NCBI RefSeq assembly: GCF_026230105.1
Contig: NC_079481.1
Span: 31,534,489-31,598,488 of the forward strand
Source of the DNA: Diorhabda sublineata
Taxonomy: Eukaryota; Arthropoda; Insecta; Coleoptera; Chrysomelidae
DNA length: 64,000 bases
Direction of reading: 5' to 3'
The notes beneath the pieces are model-generated. The model saw nothing but the letters and a program-made list of their open reading frames with translations. It searched no databases and had not been told where the DNA came from. The translations under genes were made by a program, and so were the position numbers. Of the stretch, positions 50,543 to 63,264 are shown piece after piece; the stretch's first letter is position 1; every line of letters begins with the position of its first letter.

Positions 50543-50974
50543 GCAGTCAATTGATAAAGAAAGACGAAGACGGAACTCTGGTCAAAGCCTACATAGACCG
50601 CGATGGTATTCAATATAAACACACGCACTTGGACATCGGTTTTAACTCGCAAACTACGACAGCTGGTCTACCCCACCAATTCGAAACGCGGCCGCCACAT
50701 GAACGCAGCTCAACAAGCACGGTACAAAAAAGTGCTTTCAAGTCCGCCATCGGTTCAGTTTCTTCAGTTAACAACATGGAAGCGCGAGATGCGCATCGCG
50801 AAATCGCACATGCGCATAAAGATTCGAAACAATCGAAAGCTTCGGGTAAGCTCGGCGGTTTTTTTTCGAGATTGGCGAGTTTTCGATTCAGCTTGAGGAA
50901 AGGGGCGGAAGAAAAGGTGAAGCTGAAGAAAAAGAAAAATGTTGCCGATGCACCCGGTGTGGGGAACGCGCCAG
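50543..50974 (+). CDS. Large serine-rich protein gene, fifth visible coding exon
   Basis: 432 bp between TTTTACAG and CCAG|GTGAGT, phase 1 in and out. It reads GSQLIKKDEDGTLVKAYIDR, then histidine-rich linker sequence, then GGFFSRLASFRFSLRKGAEE and a lysine run (KLKKKKN). The basic/aromatic FFSRLASFRFSLRK block could be an amphipathic membrane- or actin-binding helix (inference). No named domain is recognised. The upstream-frame overlaps on both strands are shadows. Confidence 0.82.
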
Positions 50975-51326
50975 GTGAGTTGGTTGAATGGAGATAAATA
51001 TATCTGTCGAACCGTGTGGGTTATAATGCGAAATGCATGTTGATAGGCGTGTGGGCGACTGACTGCATTCATTTTACTTCTTTTTTTTATAAATAGATTC
51101 TATTGTAATTTGGTTATTTTCGTAATTATTTCTATATTAATGACTAAATAGAATTTATCTTGAGGCATCGCGTGGTTTTTTTATTATTATAATGAGTGTG
51201 ATCACGTTCTTTGGACAGTTTATTGATATGATACAGGGTGTAGTTAAAACTAATGGTCAAAAAGTTTACGTGATGAAAAAAAAACGAACGATTTTTATAT
51301 TTATAATTGTATTTTAAAGAACATCT

Positions 51327-53390
51327 AAAACTACAATCTGTAATTGTTAATTTTTGCATTTTCTGTAATAATTTCGATAAAAAATCGTCGTCTTATCGTT
51401 TTGATGATTCAAGGTCAAATGTCAAAAAAATGAGTTTTTCGCGATTTTAAGCAAAACTGTGAGTTTTATCATAAAAATATGTTAGACGAAAATTGTAGAT
51501 CATCAAGTTATCTACAAAAACGTATTAATACTTTTTTCCCTACGAGCCACCGTTTTTGAGATATAACGATTCAAAAAGTTGTACAAAGTGAAACCATTAA
51601 ATACGAAAACTTTTTGAATCATTATATCTCAGAAATGGTGGGGCATAGGGAAAAAAGTATTGATACGTTTTTTGTAGATAATTTAATGATCTACAATTTT
51701 CGTCTAAGGTATTTTTATGATAAAACTCACAGTTTTGCTTAAAATCGCGAAAATCTCATTTTTTTGACATTTGACCTTGAATCATCAAAATGATAAGTTT
51801 TATCATGAAAATACCTTAGACGAAAATTGTGGATCATCAAGTTATCTACAAAAAACGTTTCAAAACTTTTTTCCCTACGAGCCACCGTTTTTGAGATATA
51901 ACGATTCAAAAAGTTGTACAAAGTGAAACCATTAAATACGAAAACTTTTTGAATCATTATATCTCAGAAACGGTGGCTCGTGGGGAAAAAAGTATTGATA
52001 CGTTTTTTGTAGATCATTAAATTATCTATAAAAACGTATTAATACTTTTTTCCCTACGAGCCACCGTTTTTGAGATATAACGATTCAAAAAGTTGTACAA
52101 AGTGAAACCATTAAATACGAAAACTTTTTGAATCATTATATCTCAGAAATGGTGGGGCGTAGGGAAAAAAGTATTGATACGTTTTTTGTAGATAATTTAA
52201 CGATCTACAATTGTCGTCTAAGGTATTTTTATGATAAAACTCACAGTTTTGCTTAAAATCGCGAAAATCTCATTTTTTTGACATTTGACCTTGAATCATC
52301 AAAATGATAAGTTTTATCATGAAAATACCTTAGACGAAAATTGTAGATCATTAAATTATCTACAAAAAACGTTTTAATACTTTTTTCCCTATGAGCCACC
52401 GTTTTTGAGATATAACGATTCAAAAAGTGGTACAAAGTGAAACCATCAAATATGAAAACTTTTTGAATCATTATATCTCAGAAACGGTGACTTGTAGGAA
52501 AAAAAGTATTGATAAGTTTTTTGTAGATCATTAAATTATCTACACAAAACGTTTCAAAACTTTTTTCCCTACGAGCCACCGTTTTTGAGATATAACGATT
52601 CAAAAAGTGGTACAAAGTGAAACCATTAAATACGAAAACTTTTTGAATCATTATATCTCAGAAACGGTGACTTGTAGGAAAAAAGTATTAATTCGTTTTT
52701 TGTAGATAATTTAATGATCTACAATTTTCGTCAAAGGTATTTTTATGATAAAACTCACAGTTTTGCTGAAAATCGCGAAAACATAATTTTTTTGACATTT
52801 GACCTTGAATCATCAAAACGATAAGTTTTATCATGAAAATACCTCAGACGAAAATTGTAGATCATTAAATTATCTACAAAAAACGTTTCAATATTTTTTT
52901 CCCTACGAGCCACCGTTTTTGAGATATAACGATTCAAAAAGTTGTACAAAGTGAAACCATTAAATACGAAAACTTTTTGAATCATTATATCTCAGAAACG
53001 GTGACTTGTAGGAAAAAAAGTATTGATACGTTTTTTGTAGATAATTTAATGATCTACAATTTTCGTCTAAGGTATTTTTATGATAAAACTCACAGTTTTG
53101 CTGAAAATCGCGAAAACATAATTTTTTTGACATTTGACCTTGAATCATCAAAACGATAAGTTTTATCATGAAAATACCTCAGACGAAAATTGTAGATCAT
53201 TAAATTATCTACAAAAAACGTTTCAATATTTTTTTCCCTACGAGCCACCGTTTTTGAGATATAACGATTCAAAAAGTTGTACAAAGTGAAACCATTAAAT
53301 ACGAAAACTTTTTGAATTATTATACTAAAACTACAATCTGTAATTGTTAATTTTGGCATTTTCTGTAATAATTTCGATAAATAATCGTCT
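51327..53390. repeat. Inverted-unit cluster, left arm
   Basis: Alternating inverted copies of a core of about 110 bp (TTATATCTCAGAAACGGTGG / AAAAAAGTATTGATACG / TGTAGATAATTTAATGATC) joined by CAAAAAGTTGTACAAAGTGA and its inverse, so neighbouring units can fold into long hairpins. The longest frames read on the minus strand. The arm is bracketed by a direct repeat of about 60 bp starting CTAAAACTACAATCTGTAAT (51327 and 53323). Confidence 0.9.
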
Positions 53391-55640
53391 TCCTATTTCG
53401 CACCATTCGTTTTTCAAGATAATCCGAAGATGTGAGGCGGAAGTTGGACACTGCTTCCCGAATTTCCAGTCAAATTCGTCCCACAGCAACTCAATCGTGC
53501 TTCTATAACTGCCACATTATTTTTTACTTTTGCCCAGACTTTGAAGATTAATGCCCTAATTTCAACAGTTCCTTGGTTATATATAAAATTTTCAAGTCTG
53601 AATTTGCTAGAACGAAAACAATAGGGTTAATTGGGACTAAACTACAATCATAAACATCCAAGACATAGTTCGCGGTTACAGAATAATATTTTTGGTTTGT
53701 AAGACAACGTTTCGAACTTCGCTGGACAATATAAAAGAGAAATTTTATTATTTCGGGCGAAAACTTTCGTGATTATCACAATTTATATTAAAAATCATTC
53801 AATTTATTAACAATAACGTCGTCAAGATATTTATTTCCATCGATATAACCTTGGAGTATATGCCAAAGAGGTTCTTTGGATTTCCCCGGCGAATTCTCGC
53901 CTTCTGGTCTTTATAAACTTTGTTTATGTCTTTCATCTGAACGTTTTGTAACAAAAATTTGGTTTGATATGCCTCCCGACCAATACATTGCGCTTAACCT
54001 TAACCTACTTCAATATTCGCTCAACTTGTTGATTAACCAGCCAGCTACGACATTGATTTCTCTTTTGCAGCGTTTATAAATCGACGATATGTTACGTGAT
54101 ATAAACCGTGAAGCCGGTTCCGTTCCAATACGTTTATCGAAATTTGGCGAATGCGCCCGGTACTTTTCGTATTTATTTATTGTTTATTTCACTTTTTCGC
54201 GACTTGTTAACATTATGTTGTGTTCTAAAAATTGAGTTTTCTTTTCTAAATAAACATTATCATTAAAAAATTATCGCAAAAACAAATGTAATGAATTATT
54301 ATAACGATTAAAGTTGTTATCGTCAATTTTGTTAATTGCTTCGATCGAACTTTGACTTGTTAACAACATAAAAAGTCACTTAGATTCATCAAAAATTTAA
54401 CAAGCTTTTTAGCGGTCGGAACAGGTTTATTCCGAAGGTTAAATAAATAAATAAATATCGGTTTCGATCAAGCAAAATATTTCACTAGATTTCTAAACGC
54501 GTCGAATGGTTTTTGACGAAGACGAAGTCCACGGATAGGAGCGGAATGGTGTATTCCACATCTTCTGTCATTCCGACGATATCCGCGCGCGTAGTTTTCT
54601 TCTTCTCTCACTAATTCTATGGGGGATCCCAGGAAGTCTTCCAGTTTTGTGAAAAAATCACTCCTTGTTGTTGCTGTTGATTCCTCATAGTAAAAATGAA
54701 TGGAAAAGGCTCTAATTTGAGTGGCGTTTCGCCTCTTTGGTACAAGTCTTCGACGTATCACGAAATTTCTGTTTTTTTTTTGTATTTTTGGTATTTTTTA
54801 ACTAACCAAACTTAACCTATCAATTCGGTTTTTTTCCTTGAGCTCTCGCTACTTTTTGGTTCTCGAAATTTGGACTCGGACCTGCGAGGTCCACTTGGGG
54901 GACAAGTTCCTCACTTGTTTGGTCCTCTATCCTTCAGACTTAAGCCGTTGAGCACATAGGCATTCAGATAAGCCCGTCGTGCGTTACCAAAGTCCGATGT
55001 CTTTTGAGAAGCCCCGTTTCGCGCCTATTTAACTGGAGCAGTTGTTTGGTGAGAGAACTTGGGTTCTGGGCCCATTGGTGGGTTCGCTGATCCCAGTCTG
55101 GCGCTTCGTCGTTGCCTTTGTTGGCACCTAAACCGGCTGGATCTTGCAGGCATCATTCACCAGTGAAAAATGAGTCGTAGCTTCTGAAAGCAGCTGTATT
55201 AGTTGTTGAGATCTTGCGCTTGGCCAGCCTAAGTTAATGGAAAACGAAAAATAGCCCCCGCAGTTTCAGTAATAGAAAAAAAAAACGCGAGATCTACCAC
55301 TACAAGTTTTTTTTTTAACTTTTACCGTTTCCCTAGAATTTTAGAAAAAATATTCGGTTCTTCCCGTGGTATGATTCAAAAAGCTTTTTAACGAATCTGT
55401 ATGGAATAATTTATAAAATACGAGAATTTAATCCTTGTCTTGGACTAGAATAGGGTCCCTTAAATAGAAAAACCTTCAACTCGAAACGTTTTTTATAATT
55501 TTTAACAGCTGCGCTCGTCGAACCCGGTTCTTCATCTTTCCCCTAATAATCCGGTCAATTTAGACATTCGAAGTTACATAAATTCCCATCGAGCTGAAAA
55601 TCAGTGAAATTTAAAATAAAAATTGAATGTTCCCAATAAT
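53391..55640. other. Spacer between the inverted arms
   Basis: 2.25 kb of non-array sequence. No transposase or other supportable coding frame is present, although this is where an autonomous foldback-type element would carry one. It includes the GC-rich segment listed next. Confidence 0.5.
54870..55245. mobile_element. GC-rich unidentified element fragment
   Basis: A block of about 370 bp much richer in G+C than all surrounding intron sequence. It has CCACTTGGGGGACAAGT (an inverted repeat), TTAAGCCGTTGAGCACATAG and GGGCCCATTGG. No reading frame is kept open. Composition and sharp borders suggest an inserted SINE or retroelement untranslated piece, but no family could be identified. Confidence 0.35.
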
Positions 55641-57510
55641 TTCCGTGTATGAAATAAATTTTGATCAAATGTCAAAAAAATGATGTTTTCGCGATTTTCA
55701 GCAAAACTGTGAGTTTTATCATAAAAATACCTTTGACGAAAATTGTAGATCATTAAATTATCTACAAAAAACGTATCAATACTTTTTTCCCTACGACCCA
55801 CCGTTTCTGAGATATAATGATTCAAAAAGTTTTCGTATTTGATGGTTTCACTTTGTACCACTTTTTGAATCATTATATCTCAGAAACGGTGGCTCGTAGG
55901 GAAAAAAGTATTAATACGTTTTTTGTAGATAATTTTATGATCTACAATTTTCGTCTAAGGTATTTTTTTGATAAAACTTATCGTTTTGATGATTCAAGGT
56001 CAAATGTCAAAAAAATGAGATTTTCGCGATTTTAAGCAAAACTGTCAGTTTTATCATAAAAATACCTTAGATGAAAATTGTAGACCATTAAATTATCTAC
56101 AAAAAACGTATCAATACTTTTTTCCCTACGACCCACCGTTTCTGAGATATAATGATTCAAAAAGTTTTCGTATTTAATGGTTTCAATTTGTACAACTTTT
56201 TGAATCGTTATATCTCAAAAACGGTGGCTCGTAGGGAAAAAAGTATTGATACATTTTTTGTAGATAATTTTGTGATGTACAATTTTCGTCTAAAGTATTT
56301 TTATGATAAAACTTATCGTTTTGATGTTTCAAGGTCAAATGTCAAAAAAATGAGATTTTCGGGATTTTCAGCAAAACTGAGTTTTATCATAAAAATACCT
56401 GAGACGAAAATTGTAGAACATAAAATTATCTACAAAAAACGTATCAATACATTTTTACCTACAAGTCCCCGTTTTTGAGATATAATGATTCAAAAAGTTT
56501 TCGTATTTGATGGTTTCACTTTGTACCACTTTTTGAATCGTTATATCTCAAAAACGGTGGCTCATAGGGAAAAAAGTATTGATACATTTTTTGTAGATAA
56601 TTTTATGATCTACAATTTTCTTCTAAGGTATTTTTTTGATAAAACTTATCGTTTTGATGATTCAAGGTCAAATGTCAAAAAAATGAGATTTTCGCGATTT
56701 TCAGCAAAACTGTTAGTTTTATCATAAAAATACCTTTGACGAAAATTGTAGATCATTAAATTATCTACAAAAAACGTATAAATACTTTTTTTCCTACGAG
56801 CCACCGTTTCTGAGATATAATGATTCAAAAAGTTGTAAAAGTTTTTAATGGTTTCACTTTGTACCACTTTTTGAATCATTATATCTCAGAAACGGTGGCT
56901 CGTAGGGAAAAAAGTATTAATACGTTTTTTGTAGATAATTTAATGATCTACAATTTTCGTCTTAGGTATTTTTATGATAAAACTCACCGTTTTGATGAAA
57001 ATCGCGAAAATCTCATTTTTTTGACATTTGACCTTGAATCATTAAAACGATAAGTTTTATCATGAAAATACCTTAGACGAAAATTGTAGATCATAAAATT
57101 ATCTACCAAAAAACGTTTCAACACGTTTTTCCCTACGAGCCACCGTTTCTGAGATATAACGATTCAAAATGTTGTACAAAGTGAAACCATTAAATACGAA
57201 AACTTTTTGAATCGTTATATCTCAAAAACGGTGGCTCGTAGGGAAAAAAGTTTTGAAACGTTTTTTGTAGATAACTTGATGATCTACAATTTTTGTCTAA
57301 GGTATTTTCATGATAAAACTTATCGTTTTGATGATTCAAGGTCAAATGTCAAAAAAAATGAGATTTTCGCGATTTTCATCAAAACGGTGAGTTTTATCAT
57401 AAAAATACCTTAGACGAAAATTGTAGATCATAAAATTATCTACAAAAAACGTATCAATACTTTTTTCCCTTCGAGCCACCGTTTCTGAGATATAATGATT
57501 CAAAAAGTTT
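55641..57510. repeat. Inverted-unit cluster, right arm
   Basis: The same units as the left arm but in the opposite overall orientation: the repeated long frame (start MIQKVFVF, then YISETVARREKS) lies on the plus strand here and on the minus strand in the left arm. Unit lengths vary from about 330 to 390 bp. Together the arms make an inverted repeat of about 2 kb each with a 2.25-kb spacer. Confidence 0.88.
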
Positions 57511-57959
57511 TACCGGTCGATAGGAATTTATTTATGTAGCTGGTCTAATTTGACCGCACTATACTCATTTAAATCATTATAATACGAGTATCAACTTCGC
57601 ATTCGGCAAAACCATATTAAATTTACGACATGCAGCAACCAAAAAATACCGTACCGAAGTTCTACAAACGATTCAACGTATAGGAAGTTCGCTACTACAA
57701 AAATGGTCAATCGAATCGATTTCAGTCTACATTGTTCATTCTCTAAGCATCGTTAGTTTCGCTGGGCAATTGTGAATAGTTTTATATCGTGATGTGTTGA
57801 AAGAAAATAAAAAAATCGTAAGTTATTCCGCATATAAAACATTTTTTGTTTTTGAATCAAAAAAACCGTAACCGGTTTTCTAATATACTCGCGCACATAC
57901 AAGTTTAAACTTTTGACTTTAACTTTCAAATTATTCTTCGGATCAAAAAATTTTCCAGA

Positions 57960-58500
57960 GATCTTCGTCCTCTATTTCAAGCTCTTCCAGGTGTACAACT
58001 CTGGAGTTGACACTTGACAAAATCTACCGTTTGTTGAGGCGATCTCCTCTGGTTATATTTTCCCGGTTTTTATCTGTCTTAGCACCTGCAGGTTGTCCCA
58101 TAAATTGGTCTTCCTGCCGTCTACCTTCTTTTCCAAACTTTTTAGCTCATCCTATAAATTTTCTATCGGATTTAGGTCAGTACTGTATGCCGGCCATTCC
58201 ATAATCCGAAAATCTTGCGCGATTCTGACTGTGCGTGGTCATAAACACGATCGTCCCTTCGAATTGCTCCCCGGATCATTCACACCAGCAAACTGCGAGT
58301 CGCCGTCTTGGTTTTTGGCCATTAACTTCTGGAAGCGTCTTCGTATTGGACAGTTGGATGGTCTGACGATCTCCAACTGATTCTTCTACGCAACCATGCG
58401 TATATTGACCATCCCAACTTTTCTAACAATCGGCGAAGAGGGAAATCGAACTGTTGATGATATCTTGGAACACTGTACTGGCTAGAAGATGGTCCATACC
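57960..58500 (-). pseudogene. Tc1-like transposase relic
   Basis: The minus strand reads VRIAQDFRIMEWPAYSTDLN then PIENL, the Tc1 C-terminal motif (usually WPAxSPDLNPIENLWDEL) carrying the second Asp. The next residue, normally Trp, is a stop (TAG at 58152-58154), after which DELKSLEKK continues. The upstream region is shifted and unreadable. The copy is dead. Confidence 0.8.
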
Positions 58501-60277
58501 ATAATCCGGACGTCCTGTATCAAAAACTGTTTATCCAAGAAGCGGATGTATCGACAATAATAATCAATTCGATATCTGAGACAGCGAAAACGTTGTTTAT
58601 ATGACCTACATACGATACAATAAGCTTTCCAGGAAATAATCCAGTCGTACGTTATTCCAGTTGTTTTGATTCAGTATTTTATTTATAAATATAGCTCCTG
58701 ATATACATATTCGTCATTGTTTATCTAGCGACAATAAATAAAAACGTTCAAGGTAATTTCTTGTGTGAAACAAAAGGTTCCCATAGTTCTGTGAAACGTT
58801 AATCGACGAAGATTTTTTGGTTATGCCTTTCTAATCTCGATCAGTTGCCCGTCCAGTACAATTTTTCGACGACATCGCTGGTTTTAGCCGTTAATAACGC
58901 TCGTCGTCACACAATGCTGATGAGACTCACTTTCGCATAAACTGCAACATGTCAACAAACAAAATTTGCGTTACTAGAAGTAGATGATTTTTTGAGAACT
59001 AATCTAAGGATTTTTTTGCACCAGAATAAAAAGGTTTCGACGCTGTTATGCGTCAGAGTATCCCTAATAAGGAAGTGATGAAGTCCGATGAATTTTTTAC
59101 TTTAAAAATCGAGTCTATAAAACAAACCAGCGGTAACGAATCCGCATTGCTTTTAACCAGTGGTTCCAAAGTGGTCCAGGTGCACCCCCAGTGGTCTACA
59201 AAAGTTTTACGTCAGGAGTTTGCTTAGATCTGATTTAACGACCAGTTGAACTTTGGAAGAGCTTGATGCGAGCTATAGAATGTCCAAACTGATTGCTGAA
59301 TGATGGTGAAGCATTTCTCAATTGCTTCAAGCTCGTTTTTAACAAGAGAAGAATTTTTTACACAAAATCAAGTATGGAAAGGATTATCTCCGGGAAAAGT
59401 ATTTTTTTGGGGATTAGGAGAGTGTCCTGTCAGGACACGGACGTCGTACCATCAACAAAACTTACTATTGAGATATCTTGGTTCAAATTATACTGAAGTT
59501 TCGATACAAAAACGAGAGGAAAGGGTTTTGGGGGCTCAAACTCAATCCTTACCGAAATATTACCCGAAAAAATTATTGAATTTGAGTATATATAGTAGCG
59601 TCTAGCGCCATCTCTAGTCGAGCAACCGATTTTGTATTGTATGGAAACTTTGCGTTGTTTCTCGATTATTTACCACGCTCCTCGGTCGGAATGAAACCTA
59701 AACCAAAACCCCCCAAAATTTTGGCTACGGCCTTGAATCTGAGTCGTACTGGAAAGCGTTTTACCTTTTGAACTTTACTAAATATATAATTAACAGTTAA
59801 TTAGTCGAGTTAAGAAAATACTGATTATGGGAAATAAACAACAATAGAAAAGTTATATAATTTTTTTTTTCTTTAAATTACTTGGCGTATCGACGAAAAT
59901 TATAGTTTGATAATCACCTGAATTAATGCACACGTAGAATAATAACAAAAAACTTCAATCAATTCAGTTTCGTCTTAGTTGTAGTCTTAGTTCAAGTTTT
60001 GTGATAATTACGTTTTAATAGTAAGTAAAAACAAAATCCGAACAATTCGAACACCCAGTATTTACTTTATCATATGGAAAAAACAAAAAAAATCTTTGTT
60101 GAAATCGCCGGTTATCGCTGAATTTTTATTATTACATATTTAATCAAAATTTTGACGTTTTTTATATCCAAAAAATTGTATCTCGAAAGTTCGTTTTTAA
60201 AAATTAAACTTCGGACCCAAATAGTTTAGAAATCGATGACGTAAAGTATTTACGGATGTTAAGAAAGCGTTTGCAAC

Positions 60278-60300
60278 GGTTAGGTTAGGTTAGGTTAGGT
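60278..60300. repeat. Interstitial telomere-type repeat, (TTAGG)4
   Basis: Four and a half perfect copies of TTAGG, the insect telomere unit. A shorter CCTAA run is at 23338-23350. It is too short to be a telomere. Confidence 0.8.
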
Positions 60301-60458
60301 CTGGCTATTAAATAACGAGACTGGTTTTACGAGAAAGGGTTTTATTATTTAAATTATCCTACATTCGAATGCACCCCTTCAATTTACTTCTATCCCCTCG
60401 CCTCACACGCCTTTCCATACGTTTTTTCCATTAATGGAAGTCCTCTTTGGGGATGGCT

Positions 60459-60700
60459 TTAAGGAGCTCTGGTTTGCCGCTTCCATCGACTCAAATCTGG
60501 TTCCTTTTTAGGCAGATTTTTGTCTAGTCTATCAAGGAAATCTGAGCAGACCCGTTGACGCAAAGGCTTTTGGTCAGGGATCAGATTTTTTGGCACCAAC
60601 TTCGTCGTGTGTAATTCCTCGTGTAAAATTTTTCTAACCGTTTCTCTATCGGCGTTTACGGCCTTGGGAATCATCCGGATGATCAATAGACGGTCTACAC
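60459..60700 (-). pseudogene. Mariner transposase N-terminal relic
   Basis: The frame NADRETVRKILHEELHTTKL followed by VPKNLIPDQKPLRQRVCSDF matches the second helix-turn-helix and linker of mariner/SETMAR-type transposases (MDRETVRKILHxELxMxKV..VPKxLTPDQK). The catalytic domain does not follow. It is a truncated dead copy. Confidence 0.85.
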
Positions 60701-60869
60701 GTACAATTTGGTTCTTTTTATTAAGAACACAGGTTCCGAACCAAATGGGAAAGAACCTGGGAATCAGTGATGCACCTAGAAGTGTATACGCTACCTCAAT
60801 ATCCGTATAAATGAAACTGTTAATCCGGTTTCCTTGAATCAGAAAGTTTTTAATTTAAATGTACACTTC

Positions 60870-62945
60870 AAATAAATGTTTCAACTTGCTTTGATAAGAA
60901 TAACCCATCACGAAAGTTTGAAAAATTTTCGTTTTGCCAATAGTCTTTCAATTCCTCATTGGTTCTTAAATTTTCTTCGTTGGGACCCAGTTTGGGACCA
61001 AAACTAGGTTTTTGAGGTAATAGGTTTTCGAGATAATGATTTTTTTCCACTTTTTGGCCATTCGGCCCCAATTGGGGGCTTCTTTTCATCTTATAGTTAA
61101 TCCAAACACTGTATTTAAATATCCCCTCGCAATTTTGTAATTTTTTTAAAGTATTTCTCGAATTTTCTTCGTAATTCAAATAAAAATTGTTTTAACTTTG
61201 TGTATTCGTTTGCTCTGAGTCGATTGGGACCAAAACCAGGTTTTTGAGTTAATAGGTTTTCGAGATAATGATTTTTTTCCACTTTTTGACCCTTCGGCCC
61301 CAATTGGGGGCTTCATTTTCATCTTATAGTTAGTCAAAACGCTGTATTTAAATATCCTCTCGCAATTTTGTAATTTTTTTAAAGTATTTCTCGAATTTTC
61401 TTCGTAATTCAAATAAAAACAGTTCTAACTTTGTGTATTCGTTTGCTCTGAGTCGATTGGGACCAAAACCAGGTTTTTGAGTTAATAGGTTTTCGAGATA
61501 ATGATTTTTTTCCACTTTTTGGCCATTCGGCCCCAATTGGGGGCTTCTTTTCATCTTATAGTTAGTCAAAACGCTGTATTTAAATATCCTCTCGCAATTT
61601 TGTAATTTTTTTAAAGTATTTCTCGAATTTTCTTCGTAAATCAAATAAAAACAGTTCTAACTTTGTGTATTCGTTTGCTCTGAGTCGATTGGGACCAAAA
61701 CCAGGTTTTTGAGTTAATAGGTTTTCGAGATAATGATTTTTTTCCACTTTTTGGCCATTCGGCCCCAATTGGGGGCTTCTTTTCATCTTATAGTTAATCC
61801 AAACACTGTATTTAAATATCCTCTCGCAATTTTGTAATATTTTAAAAGTATTTCTCGAATTTTCTTCGTAAATCAAATAAAAACAGTTCTAACTTTGTGT
61901 ATTCGTTTGCTCTGAGTCGATTGGGACCAAAACCAGGTTTTTGAGTTAATAGGTTTTCGAGATAATGATTTTTTTCCACTTTTTGGCCATTCGGCTCCAA
62001 TTGGGGGCTTCTTTTCATCTTATAGTTAGTCAAAACGCTGTATTTAAATATCCCCTCGCAATTTTGTAATTTTTTTAAAGTATTTCTCGAATTTTCTTCG
62101 TAAATCAAATAAAAATTGTTTTAACTTTGTGTATTCGTTTGCTCTGAGTCGATTGGGACCAAAACCAGGTTTTTGAGTTAATAGGTTTTCGAGATAATGA
62201 TTTTTTTCCACTTTTTGGCCATTCGGCTCCAATTGGGGGCTTCTTTTCATCTTATAGTTAGTCAAAACGCTGTATTTAAATATCCCCTCGCAATTTTGTA
62301 ATTTTTTTAAAGTATTTCTCGAATTTTCTTCGTAATTCAAATAAAAATTGTTTTAACTTTGTGTATTCGTTTGCTCTGAGTCGATTGGGACCAAAACCAG
62401 GTTTTTGAGTTAATAGGTTTTCGAGATAATGATTTTTTTCCACTTTTTGGCCATTCGGCTCCAATTGGGGGCTTCTTTTCATCTTATAGTTAGTCAAAAC
62501 GCTGTATTTAAATATCCCCTCGCAATTTTGTAATTTTTTTAAAGTATTTCTCGAATTTTCTTCGTAATTCAAATAAAAATTGTTTTAACTTTGTGTATTC
62601 GTTTGCTCTGAGTCGATTGGGACCAAAACCAGGTTTTTGAGTTAATAGGTTTTCGAGATAATGATTTTTTTCCACTTTTTGGCCATTCGGCCCCAATTGG
62701 GGGCTTCATTTTCATCTTATAGTTAATCCAAACACTGTATTTAAATATCCCCTCGCATTTTTGTAATTTTTCAAAAGTATTTCTCGAATTTTCTTCGTAA
62801 TTCAAATAAAAACAGTTTTAACTTGATGTATTTGTTTACTCTGAGTCGATTGGGACCAAAACTAGGTTTTTAAGTTTTCGAGATAATGATTTTTTTCCAC
62901 TTTTTGGCTATTCGACCCCAATTGGCGGCTACTTTTCAAATTTGC
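60870..62945. repeat. 232-bp tandem array
   Basis: About nine direct units, spaced 232 bp, with the landmark GAGATAATGATTTTTTTCCA and a perfect 12-bp palindrome CCCCAATTGGGG in most units. Outer units are more diverged. Each unit is open on the minus strand for about 98 codons, but 232 is not a multiple of three, so no long protein can run through it. These frames are artefacts of one low-stop sequence repeated. Confidence 0.95.
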
Positions 62946-63264
62946 AACCCTTCGGAAGGACGTACATATTGAAAAGGAAATTTGGAAAATTGATCGAATA
63001 ATGGGGGTGTTTTCGCCAACTATGTAGGGTTGAAAACGAATAAATTGTATTATAATTTATAACTCATCCACAAAAACACTAATTTGACAACACGGCAGAA
63101 ATTTTTTCTCTCTTTTCGTAACCAAAACATTCTGTAGTCCCTGACATGGAAAATTCGACGAATTTATGAAATTACCGTATTTATAGTACGAGAAAATTAT
63201 CGTATTCGCACAATTTTATGAATTTTATATAGAATAAATCGTTTTTTATTTTTTTTTTTTTTAG

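Noticed and set aside
51739..57413. Repeated frames beginning MIQKVFVF as a possible gene family
   Set aside because: The same text appears on both strands because the units are inverted repeats. Lengths are set by repeat borders and there are no starts or splice sites in common.
59160..59290. Possible hAT end (CAGTGGTTCCAAAGTGG)
   Set aside because: It resembles common hAT termini, but no partner end or target duplication could be found nearby.
60868..62805. Series of similar frames of 62-103 codons on the minus strand suggesting a small gene family
   Set aside because: They are one 232-bp tandem repeat. The period is not a multiple of three, so the frames overlap and cannot join; changes between copies ignore codon positions.
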